The notes below the pieces were generated by a model that had not been told where the DNA came from, searched no databases, and saw only the letters and a list, made by a program, of their open reading frames with translations. From Enterobacter sp. (lineage in GTDB: Bacteria > Pseudomonadota > Gammaproteobacteria > Enterobacterales > Enterobacteriaceae), in the NCBI GenBank assembly GCA_022649305.1, contig JALCNW010000043.1:1-37594 (forward strand): a stretch of DNA of 37,594 nucleotides. Reading direction: 5' to 3'. Position 1 is the first letter of the stretch. The number at the start of each line of letters is the position of its first letter. Below, in pieces: positions 23,794 to 35,100 of this stretch. The position numbers and the translations under genes are program-made.

Positions 23794-25964
23794 GCGGTCC
23801 CCTCCACGGCGGTTTTCTTCATCGTCACGGTCCGCTGCGCTGGCTTCTGCGCAGCCATACCGTGTTGATTCAGAATGGCGTCACGCGGACCATCCATGAC
23901 CACTTTCCCGTTTTCCAGCACAATGATGCGATCGACCAGTTCCAGGATTGGCAGGCGATGGGTGGCCACCACCAGCGTTCGCTGCTTGCCAAGCCAGCCT
24001 TTAAGGTGATGAATGAACTGCTTCTCGCTCACTTCATCAAGCCAGGCCGTCGGTTCATCCAGCAGCAGGATATTCGGCGCGGTAAGCAGTGCACGCGCAA
24101 GTAAGAGCGCCTGACGCTGGCCGCCGGACAAGCCTGCACCGCCTTCATTGATGACGTAATTCAGCCCCATCTTCTGCTTACGGACGAACTCCAGCGCCCC
24201 GCTGTTTACCAGCGCCTGATGGATCTCCTCGTCGTTTGCCAGAGGATTACCCATCACCACGTTGTCGCGGACCGAGCCAAAGAACAGACGCGCCTGCTGG
24301 CTGAGCAACTGCATATCGCGGCGTACATCCGCCGGATCGAGATGATTGAGCGCGATGTCATCCAGCAAAATACTGCCCTGCTGCGGTTCCTGCATGCCTG
24401 CCAGCAGGTGCAACAACGTACTTTTACCCGAGCCGTTACGGCCCAGCAGGGCAATCCGTTCCCCGCTTTTAATGTGCAGACGAGGAATGTTCAGCACGTT
24501 CAGCTTCTCTTCTTCGTCATAGTAAAAACCGACGTCCTCAAGCAGGTAATCCCCTTTGAGATGCGCCTTATGCACTTTTTTGCCCTGCTGCGGATCGTCT
24601 ATCGGGCGCTGCATCAGGTCGTCCAGCCCTTTACGGGCGACCTTCGCCGACTGCCAGCGCGACAGCACGCCGGAGATTTGCGACAGCGGTGCAATAGTGC
24701 GTGAGGCCAGAATCGAGGTCCCGACCAACGCGCCGGTCGTCATATCCCCGCTAATCACCAGATAACAACCAATCAGCAGCACCACGGCGTAGACGATGGA
24801 CTGTACTTCCTGGGTCCAGGTCAGCAGCAGACCGGTTAACCAGCGCTGCTTCATGCTGACGTTAGCCGCCACGTCGTTGGTGTTGTTCCACTGGTTCAGA
24901 AAGCGCTGTTCGGCACGCATCAGTTTGATGTCTTCCAGACCCTGCACGGCTTCAACCAGCGTGGCGTTGCGGATGGCTGACTCGCGCATCCCTTCGCTTG
25001 AGAGTTTCCCCAGCGGGCGCTGAACCAGCAGCCCCGGGATCAACAGCAGCGGAACGGCCAGCAGTACCACCAGCACCAGCGGGCCGCCGATCATCCACAG
25101 GATAAAGACGAACAGCAGGAAGAACGGCAGATCGGAAATCGCCGCAATGGTGGTCGAGGTGATCAATTCACGCACCGATTCCAGCTCGCGGATTTGGGCG
25201 ATAAACGAGCCGGTCGATTTGGACCGCGCGCCGTTTTTGATGCGCAGCGCGTGGGCGAACACGCGATCGGAAATACGCAGATCGGCACGTTTGCCGATCA
25301 CATCTGAAATGTGCACGCGCAGCATGCGCATGATGAATTCAAAGATGATGGCGACCATTACACCGCCAAACAGCACCCACAGCGTGGCTTCCGACTGTGA
25401 CGGCACTACGCGGTCATACACCTGCATCGAAAAGACCATTCCGGAGAGCGCCAGCACGTTTGCCACCAGGGCGACCAGCATGATATCGCTGTAACGACGC
25501 CAGTCCTTCAACGCCAGCTCCCAGAACCAGTTTTTCTTATACGGTTTGATGTAGTCATCCACGCGCGCGTCGGGCGTAGACTCCAGCGGGCGCAGCACCA
25601 TCAGGCCTTTCAGCCGCGAGCCTAGCTCTTCACGCGTCAGGACCGTTTCCAGTCCGCCATCGCCGCTGAACTGCAGGCTGACGTTACCGTCTTTATCCAT
25701 GCGGTTAATAACCGCGATTTGCCCGCCGGTAAACTCGGCCAGCAGCGGCAAACGCCAGGGATCGATTAACGCCGCCTCGACAGGCGCATCACGCAGTCCC
25801 AGCCCAAGCTGGCGAGCCATGTCGTTCAGCACCTGCTGACGCGGAGACTGACTCTCGTGATTGATCGTGACACGAACATTTTCCTGAGAAAAGTCCAGCC
25901 GATAGTGCTTCGCGATGAGAAGCATGGCCTGTAGCCAGGGTTCGTACTGTGGGTGAGTCTTCAT
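23790..25964 (-). CDS. Type I secretion ABC transporter (LapB-like) with degenerate C39 domain
   Basis: The 724-residue inner-membrane ATPase has three parts. An N-terminal domain of about 130 residues resembles a C39 peptidase but lacks the catalytic Cys/His, as in exporters of RTX adhesins. The six-helix membrane domain spans about 150-450. The ATPase has Walker A GRNGSGKST, signature LSGGQRQ, Walker B ILLLDEPT and switch His in ATHR. The ATG at 25964 has AGGA upstream. It lies 177 bases after the giant adhesin gene, with a hairpin between, and overlaps the adaptor gene. It should energise one-step secretion of the adhesin. The missing catalytic cysteine means no leader peptide is removed. 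Confidence 0.94.
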   Translation of the reverse strand: MKTHPQYEPWLQAMLLIAKHYRLDFSQENVRVTINHESQSPRQQVLNDMARQLGLGLRDAPVEAALIDPWRLPLLAEFTGGQIAVINRMDKDGNVSLQFSGDGGLETVLTREELGSRLKGLMVLRPLESTPDARVDDYIKPYKKNWFWELALKDWRRYSDIMLVALVANVLALSGMVFSMQVYDRVVPSQSEATLWVLFGGVMVAIIFEFIMRMLRVHISDVIGKRADLRISDRVFAHALRIKNGARSKSTGSFIAQIRELESVRELITSTTIAAISDLPFFLLFVFILWMIGGPLVLVVLLAVPLLLIPGLLVQRPLGKLSSEGMRESAIRNATLVEAVQGLEDIKLMRAEQRFLNQWNNTNDVAANVSMKQRWLTGLLLTWTQEVQSIVYAVVLLIGCYLVISGDMTTGALVGTSILASRTIAPLSQISGVLSRWQSAKVARKGLDDLMQRPIDDPQQGKKVHKAHLKGDYLLEDVGFYYDEEEKLNVLNIPRLHIKSGERIALLGRNGSGKSTLLHLLAGMQEPQQGSILLDDIALNHLDPADVRRDMQLLSQQARLFFGSVRDNVVMGNPLANDEEIHQALVNSGALEFVRKQKMGLNYVINEGGAGLSGGQRQALLLARALLTAPNILLLDEPTAWLDEVSEKQFIHHLKGWLGKQRTLVVATHRLPILELVDRIIVLENGKVVMDGPRDAILNQHGMAAQKPAQRTVTMKKTAVEGTA

Positions 25965-26110
25965 AATGCTACGTCCTGTTCAGGGCGTTAATTACGCACT
26001 GAAATGATACCTTTGTCTGACGATTAGAAATCGAACGGTTTCTAAACGAGCGCGCAAAAATACCTTATTAAACTTATGGTTAAACCCATTAATGTAAAGA
26101 AACGCAAAAG

Positions 26111-26143
26111 GCCGCGAGGATTGCTCCTCGCGGCTGCTTTTTT
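26111..26143 (-). terminator. Hairpin between adhesin gene and secretion genes, possible attenuator
   Basis: GCCGCGAGGA (26111-26120) and TCCTCGCGGC (26125-26134) form a perfect 10-bp stem with a TTGC loop. In the transcribed minus direction it is followed by only CTTTTGCG, a short T run, so it may terminate part of the transcripts and lower expression of the exporter relative to the adhesin. On the plus strand a six-T run follows (26138-26143), which would block antisense reading into the adhesin. Confidence 0.65.
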
Positions 26144-29100
26144 ACGCAATTAACAGCTGATGGTTCGCCAACAGAGTGGCCAGATCCGTCTGCACGCCGT
26201 TCAGCGTCACCACGGTGGTTGGGTCGAACTGGCTACCCGTTCCGTCGCGGTCGATCTGGATCTCGGTGTTACTGCCGTTCTGCACCACGCGGATGTAGTC
26301 GGCAATATTCCCCGCGCTGCCGTCCAGCGTCGCCACGCCGTTCACGTAGCTCGCTGAGCCGGTGCCGGTGTAGCTGCTGTCAGACAACAGGTCACGCAGG
26401 TCGATACGGTCAGAATCTACCGTGCCTTCCCAGGTGCCGACGGTGAAGCCGTTTACCACGTCGCTGCCGTTACCCCCGGTGGCGTCTGAGGCGTTGATCA
26501 GCTTATAGAGCAACGTATCGTGGCCGCCGCTGCCGATATTGAAGGTGTCATTACCGCCGCGTCCTTCGAACTGGTTATCGCCGCTGTTGCCGGTGATCAC
26601 ATCGTCGTAGTTCGAGCCTGCAATGCCTTCAATGTTGAGCAGTCGCGAGGTACCAAAACCGGTGTCCTGGGCGGTAGAAAGCCGCAGGTCGACGGTGATA
26701 CCCGAGGTGGCGTTGCGATAATCCACCACGTCCATCCCACCGGTATTGCTCCAGGTGTCGTAATCGGAATGGGTATTCCAGCCGCCGGAGCCGTTATAGG
26801 TATAGGTGCCATCCTCTGCGATAAAGGTGTCGTTATACCCGGTGCCGGTGATGGTTCCGCTGTGACCGCCCGTCGCTGCTTCGGCAGTCAGCACATAGCC
26901 TTCTTTGCCGTTGCCCGCGTCCAGACCGGTCCAGGTGACGTTATCCGACACGCCGTTGGTGATCTTCACTATCTGCGCCGAGTAGGTTTCATTCGGATCC
27001 AGCCCGTAGAAACTCACTAACGCAGAGGTATCGTTCGAGCCGATACCGGACTGGGCGTTGAGGATCTGTGATGCCACCAGCACGCCAGAGGCGTTATACA
27101 GGTTCACCGTATTCCCGTAGTAAGCGTTGATGCCTTCGCTGTCGACGATATGCAGATGCATCGCGGTGCCGTCAGCAATCTTCGTGGTGTTTTGTACCAG
27201 CGTCACCGAGCCCGCCAGCAGGGATACCAGCAGATCCTGGGTGCCGTCCCAGTTGTAGTCTACCGCAGCAACACCCGTCACGTTCCTCAACCCGGATCCC
27301 AGCTGGCTTGAGGTCCAGGTCGAACCGTAGCCGTTGTTGGTGAACAAGGTTGCGGTCTGCGACGTGCCGTAGGTGCTGAGCTTGATGATGTCCATTTGGC
27401 CATCGCCGTTCCAGTCCACCGCAACCGACAGGTAACCCGCCGTGGCGTTAGAGGCTTCCACCGCACTCTTGGTAGCAGAAAGCTGCCCCGCGCCGTTGTT
27501 GTAGTAGATCACACCGCCGTTGTTGTTGTAGCTGCTGCCGAGGTACAGATCCATATAGCCGTCGCCATTGAAGTCCGCCCACGTCATGGATGCCGCAGTG
27601 GTGGTGTTCGAGGCGTTAACCACAAACACGTTGGTCAGGTTCTGGCCGATGGACAAGGTCCCGTTGCCGTTATTGTTCATTACGGTCAGCGAGTACGCGC
27701 CGCTACGGTTGGTGTGTTGCACCACATCCACGGTGCCGTCGTTGTTAATATCGACGCTGGAGATTTCACGCATCGTGTTGAACTGCCCCCAGAAGCCCGC
27801 ACCGCCGTTGGTGCCGTCCGGTGTCAGCACGCCGTTGTTGTTGATCAGATAGGTAATGGAGTCTGCACCCGCATCGCCATATGCCAGATCAAGATAGCCG
27901 TCGCCCGTTTTGTCGTACGCGATTACCCCGCCGTACCAAATGGTAGTTCCCAACGCCAGTTGGCTGGCATTATAGGTACTGCCATCGTAGGTCCACATCA
28001 CCTGCGTGGAACCAGCATAGGTGTTTTCCGTCGCGAAAATATCCTGCGTACCGTTACGGTCGAAGTCAGCGGCGGTCTGGCTCACCGTGTAGAAGTTACG
28101 GGTGTTGGTCAGCGCGTTTGCAGCATAGGTTGAGTCATCGCTGCTGGAATAGGACTGTCCATTGGCAATGATATTCCACAGGCCGCTGCTGTTCATGCCC
28201 ACCGTCATCGTCGAGTTATTGGCATTACCCGCCGTCGTCGCCCAGTCGGTATTCACCGTCGTGGTGTCAATCACCAGGCTACCGGTGGTGATGCCAGTAT
28301 TGTTACCGTTGCCCGCGCTGCTCTTCACCTGCGCTGTTACGTCATAGCTGGCTACGCTCAACACATCGCTATCCGGGATCTGCAAATACCAGGTGTTGTG
28401 ATCCGGGTCAACCACCACCGCGCCGCCGGTCTGCGAGGTGTAGGTTTTACCGTTTACCTTCACTTCCAGGTATTCACCGTTTTCCAGATCGGCTGACACA
28501 ATGCCGCCAACAATCGGCGTGGTATCCGACGTGGTCTGCGCGGCAACCGACACCGTGGTGGTTGGCACGCTGGTATCCACCTTCAGTACGAAGCCCGCAG
28601 ATTCGGTGTAGTTGCCCGCCGTATCGGTGACACGCAGCACGTAGGTGTGGTTACCATCGCTCAGGCCGTTGTCCTGGAAGGTCCAGCTGGCGCTGCCGTT
28701 CATCGTGACCTGACCCAGCAGGATCCCGTCGCGATAGAGCTGCATAATCTCACCGCTGTCCGGCGCGCGGTTAAGCGTCCCGCTGATAAGCGGCGAGGCG
28801 TCATCCGTTGCCACCGTAGAACCAAACGTTCCCTGGCGTTCGCCTTCCGAGTCGGTGTAGCTAACCACCGTTCCCAGGGTATCAGGTACCGTGGTATCCA
28901 CTGTCACAACCTGCTGGGACGTAGAACCTACATTGCCCGCCTGATCGATGATCCGCACCTGATAGGTGTAATCACCGTCGGCCAGATCGCGCGTGTCGGT
29001 ATAGCTCCAGCGCTGGTTGGTGACGTTGGCATCCACCCAGGTATTGCCGCCGTCCAGACTAATCTGCACGCGTTCATCGCTGGCCAGCGCGCTGCCGAGC

Positions 29101-32100
29101 GAGCCATTCACCGTCAGCGTGGTGTCCATGGTGATGAAATCACTGCTGGACTGCCCGGTATCTTCGCTAATGGAATCAATGGTGATGCCATATTGCGGTG
29201 CCTGAGTATCCACGGTCACTGCCTGCGAGGTCGTTGCCCCGACGTTGCCCGCCTGATCGATCACGCGGACCTGGTAGTTATGGCTACCGTCAGTCAGGGT
29301 GCGTGTGTCGTTGTAGCTCCACTGGGTGCCATTGACCGTGGCGTAAACCCAGGTCGTGCCGCCGTCCAGGCTCACCTGCACATATTCGCCTGCGCCAAGC
29401 TGCGCGCCGAGCGTACCGTTCAGAGTGTACGACGTTGAGCTGGTCAGGAAGTCGTTGTTATCAAAGCCGGTATCCACAGCGATGTTATCAACGCTGACCG
29501 TGATCGCCGCATCAGGCGCAACGGTGTCAACAGTCACCTGCTGCTGCGCGCTGGAGCCGACGTTACCGGCAGCATCCACCACCCGCACGTAGTAGGTATA
29601 GGTCGCATTATCCAGCGTGCGTCCATCAACGTAGAACCAGGTATTACCGGTGACGTTCACGTTCTGCCAGGTCACGCCGCCGTCGGTGCTGATCTGCGCG
29701 TATTCACCGTCAGAAAGCGTAGCCCCGAGCGAACCATTCACCGTCAGCGACGTATCGTTAGTGATAAAGTCGCTGCTGCTCAGGCCGGTATCGTCGCTAA
29801 TACTGTCAATAGCGATCGTCTTGCTGGCGTCCGGTACGGTGGTATCAATGGTCACAACCTGGCTTGCCGTCGCGCTGATATTGCCCGCGTCGTCAATGAC
29901 CCGCAGCTGGTAGTTGTAATCACCATCGGCCAGGGTGCGGCCATCCACGTAAGTCCAGCTCAGGCCGCTAACGCTGACGTTAGTCCAGGTTACGCCGCCG
30001 TCGAGGCTGATTTGTGCATGGTCGCCGCTGCCCAACGCCGAGCCAAGCGTCCCGTTCAGGCTGATCTGGTTGTCGCTGGTGATAAAGTCGCTATTTGACA
30101 GCCCCGTATCCTGCGTCACCGCATCAACGGTGATGGTCGTGGCCACCGGTGCGGTGAGATCGATCACCACATCCTGGCTGTCCGTTGCCCCCACGTTGCC
30201 CGCGTTATCTATCACGCGAACCTGGTACGCATAGGTGCCGTCGGTCAGGGTACGGCCATCGGCATAGCGCCATGTCGTGCCGGTCACCGTCAGGTCAATC
30301 CAGGTAGTACCACCGTCCAGGCTGATCTGCGCCTTCTCGTTATTGCCGAGCTGCGCGGTCAGCGACCCGTTCACCACCACCTGGGCGTCGTTAGTGATGA
30401 AATCACTCGCGCTCAGGCCGGTATCGTTTTGCAGCGAATCGATGCTGATGCCCATTGATGGCGGCGTCAGATCGACGGTCACGGTGTGATCGGCGCTGGC
30501 GCTGTTACCAATGGTATTGCTCACTTGAGCATGGATGGCATACGAGCCGCCGTCCGCCAGTGCGGTGACATCCGCACTGCCCACGGTGGTGCTCCAGCTG
30601 CCGTCTGCCTGCACGGTCGTCGTGTAGGTTTTCCCGTTCAGCGTAATGGTCACCGTCTGGCCCACAGGCGCGTCGGTGGTCCCGCTTACCATCAGCGGCG
30701 TGCCGTGTTCGGCAGCGTTGACGATATCGTCTTCTGCAAAGGTGTTGATGCTGATGACCGGCACATCGCCGTTCAGCGTCACGTCGTGCGTTGCGCTGCC
30801 CGGGTTGCCCGCCTTATCGCTCACCGTCGCAGAGAGGATGTAATCCCCGTCGCTCAGGCCGAGGAAATCGCGCCCCGCAACGAACACAGACCAGGTTCCA
30901 TCTGCCGCGACCGTCGCCTGATAGCTATGGCCGTTGAAGGTCAGGGTCACAATCTGGCCCTGCTCCGCGGTGGTGGTACCGCTGATGGTCTGCCCCGCCA
31001 ACTGCTCGGTATTGTTGACAATGTTATCGTCCGCCACAGTATTGATGGTGACGGTTGGCGCCACGGTATCGACCGTCAGCGTGTGCGTGGTCTGGCCGTT
31101 GTTACCGGCTTTATCGTTCACCGATGCGGTGACCGTCAGCGCGCCTTCGCTCAGCGCGGCAAGGTCGGTCGCCGGAACGCTGAGCGTCCAGGTCCCGTCG
31201 TTCGACACCGTTGCGGTGTAGGTTTTACCGTTCAGAGAAACCGTGACCGTCTGGCCCGCTTCCGCGCTGGAAGAACCGTTTACGGTCAGCGGCTGCTGCG
31301 CTTCAACAGCGTTCAGCACATCGTCACCGGAAAGCGTGGCAATGCTCACGACAGGCGCAGTGGTATCGACGCTGACGTTATGCGTTGCCGACGCGCTATT
31401 ACCCGCAACGTCCTGCGCCGAAACCGAGACCTGATAGCTCGCGCCATCGGCCAGAGCTGCCACATCTGCGGCGGGCACCGTGGTGGTCCAGGAGCCATCG
31501 CTTTGGATCGTCGCGGTGTAGCTCTTACCGTTGAAGGTGACGGTGACCTGTGTGCCGCTGGCAAACTGGGTGCTTGAGCCGCTAATCGCCAGCGCGCTGC
31601 CTGCCTCAGTGGCGTTAATCACGTCGTCGCCGCTGATGGTGCCGACGGTCAGTGAAACGGACGCCGTGTTGACCACAACATCATGGGTTTGCGTACTGCT
31701 GTTACCCGCGCTGTCGGTAATGGTCGCGCTGATGGTCGTGGTACCGTCCTGCAACGCTGAAATCACGCTGGCAGGAACGCCCACGCTCCAGTTGCCGCTC
31801 GCATCTACGGTCGTGGTGTACTGGCTGCTACCGATGGTGACAATCATCTTATCGCCGGTCGCGGCACCCGTTGTTGTACCGCTAACAATCTGCGCCTGCC
31901 CATGCTCAACGCCGTTAATCACGTCGTCGCCCGCCACAATGTTAAAGCTGATGACCGGCGGCGTGGTGTCCAGAGTAATCGCCTTATCGGCGCTGCCCGG
32001 GTTACCCGCTGCATCATTGACGCTCACCTGCACACTGTAGCCGTCGTCGCTCAGAGCGGCCAGATCGGCTGCCGGAACGCTGACGCTCCAGATACCGCCC

Positions 32101-35100
32101 TGCTGCACCTGCGCGGTGTAGCTATTGCCGCCCAGCGTCACGGTGACCGTCTGCCCCACTTCTGCTGTGGTGGTGCCGGAGATCGCCACGCCTGCGCCAG
32201 CTTCGCTGCCGTTAATGACGTTGTCGCCTGCCACGGTATCAATGGTAACGGTCGGTGCGGTCGCGTCCACGCTGTACTCACGGCCTGCCGAGGCGCTGTT
32301 ACCGTTCACGTTAGTGACGCTCGCCTGCACGCTGGCATCACCGTCTTTCAGGTTTGTCAGGTCAGCAGACGGTACGGTCGCAGTCCAGTTGCCGTCTGCA
32401 TCGACGGTGGCGGTGTAGGACTTGCCGCCGAAGGTGATGGTAACGGTCTGGTCTGCTTCCACGTTGGAAGTCGTGCCGGAAAGCACCAGATCCACGCCTT
32501 TTTCAGCCGCGTTGATCACATCGTCGGTCGCAATCGCATTAATGCTGACTGCCACGTCCGCCAGATCCACGGTCACGTCGTGGCTGATACTTACCGGGTT
32601 GCCCGCGGTGCTCTGGCCTTCAACGGTGACGGTGACATTACCTGCCGCCAGCGCGCTGACGTCAGCCGCCGGAACCGCTGCGCTCCAGGTGCCATCTGCC
32701 AGCACCGTTGCGGCGTAGGTTTTGCCGTTTACGGTGACGGTCAGCAGAGTCCCTGTGCTCAGGCCGTCGCTGGAGCCGGTGATGATCAGGTTCTGTGCGT
32801 GCTCGATGCTGTTAATCACATCGTCGCCCGCCACGGTGTCGACACGCAGGCCCGGCAGGTTCGCGTCGATAGCGATATCGCGCTCGCCGGAGCCGGTGTT
32901 GCCCACACCGTTGGTCACGCTCGCTTCAACGGTCAAATCGCCGTTGCCCAGCGCCGTCAGCACCGCTTCCGGCACGTTCACCGACCAGGTCAGATCGTCC
33001 TGTACGGTGGCGGTGTAAGTGTTGCCGCCGATGGTTACGGTCACGGTGTTACCCGCTTCCGCGTTAGTTACCTGACCGCTGATCGCCTGACCCGTCGCCA
33101 CTTCGGCGGCGTTAATCACGTTATCGCCCGCCACGGTATTGATGGTCACGCCAGGCAGCGCGGTGTCCACCTGCAGGTTTGCGGTGTTGCTGATGCTGTT
33201 GCCCACATCGCTGGTGGCGCTCGCGCTCAGGGTGTAGCTGGCCTCGCCCAGCGCGGCCAGATCCGCTGCCGGAACCGTCAGGGTCCAGCTGCCGTCTGCG
33301 GCGGTGGTCGCGGTGTACTGCTTGCCGTTCAGGATAACAGTCACCACGGTGCCTTCGGACAGGTTGGCGCTGGTGCCGCTCACGCTCAGATCCTGGCCTT
33401 TTTCGACCGCGTTCAATACGTTATCGGTACTGATGGCGTTAAAGCCCACGGACGGTAATCCGGTGTCGACGATCACGTTATGTGTGCCGCTGCCGGTGTT
33501 GCCCGCCGCGTCGGTCACGCTAACGCTGACGGTCACGGTGCCGTCCTGAAGTGCTGAAATCACGCTCGCCGGAACGCCGACGCTCCAGTTGCCCGCCGCG
33601 TCCAGTACGGTGGTATAGGACTGGCCGCCGATGGTGACGGTGACCTTGTCGCCCGCCGCCGCGCCGGTCGCAGAGCCGCTGACGATCTGCGCCTGAGCAT
33701 GCTCAGCCACGTTGATCACATCATCGCCCGCGATGGTGTTGATGGTCACCACCGGCACGGTCACGTCGACGGTCAGGTTGTGGTCGACAGAAGCCGGGTT
33801 GCCCGCCTTGTCGCTCACGCTGGCACTGACGGTCACGCTGCCGTCGGTCAGGACGGCCAGATCGTCTGCCGGAACGATGACGCTCCAGCTACCGTTGGCC
33901 GTTACCGTGGTGATGTAATCCACACCATTCAGGGTCACGGTCAGGGTCTGACCTGCTTCGGCGGTGCTGATGCCGCTGATGGTCAGATCAGCCTGCACTT
34001 CCTGCGCATTCAAAATGTCATCTGCTGCGATCGTACTGATGATCACTGACGGCGCGGTCGCGTCCACGCTGTATTCGCGGCCTGCCGAGGCGCTGTTGCC
34101 GTTCACGTTAGTCACGCTCGCCTGCACGCTGGCATCACCGTCTTTCAGACCGGTCAGGTCCGCAGATGGCACGGTCGCGGTCCAGTTGCCGTCCGCATCG
34201 ACGGTGGCGGTGTAGGACTTACCGCCAAAGGTGATGGTCACAGTCTGGTCCGCTTCCACGTTGGACGTAGAACCGGTGAGCACCAGATCCACGCCTTTTT
34301 CAGCCGCGTTGATCACATCGTCGGTCGCAATCGCATTAATGCTGACTGCCACGTCTGCCAGATCCACGGTCACGTCGTGACTAATAGAGACCGGGTTGCC
34401 CGCGGTGCTCTGGCCTTCAACGCTGATAATGACCGGGCCTTCTGCCCACGCGCTGACGTCAGCCTGCGGTACTGCTGCAAGCCATGTGCCGTCTGCCGCC
34501 ACGGTAGCGGAATACGTTTTGCCGTTCACGGTCACGGTCAACGTGGTACCCGCACTCAGGCCGTCGCTGGAGCCAGTGATGATCAGGTTCTGCGCGTGCT
34601 CGATGCTGTTGATCACATCGTCGCCCGCCACGGTGTCGACGCGCAGGCCCGGCAGGCTGGCGTCGATAACGATATCGCGCTCGCCGGATCCGGTGTTGCC
34701 TACGCCGTTGGTCACGGTTGCCTCAACGGTCAATTCACCGTTGCCCAGCGCCGTCAGTACCGCTTCCGGCACGTTCACCGACCAGCTCAGATCGTCCAGC
34801 ACGGTGGCGGTGTAGGTGTTGCCACCGATGGTCACGGTCACGGTGTTGCCCGCTTCCGCATTGACGACCGAACCGCTGATGGTTTGACCTGTCGCCACTT
34901 CGGCGGCGTTAATCACGTTATCGCCCGCCACGGTATTGATGGTCACGCCAGGCAGCGCGGTGTCCACCTGCAGGTTTGCGGTGTTGCTGATGCTGTTGCC
35001 CACGTCGCTGGTGGCGCTCGCGCTCAGGGTGTAGCTGGCCTCGCCCAGCGCGGCCAGATCCGCTGCCGGAACCGTCAGGGTCCAGCTGCCGTCTGCGGCG

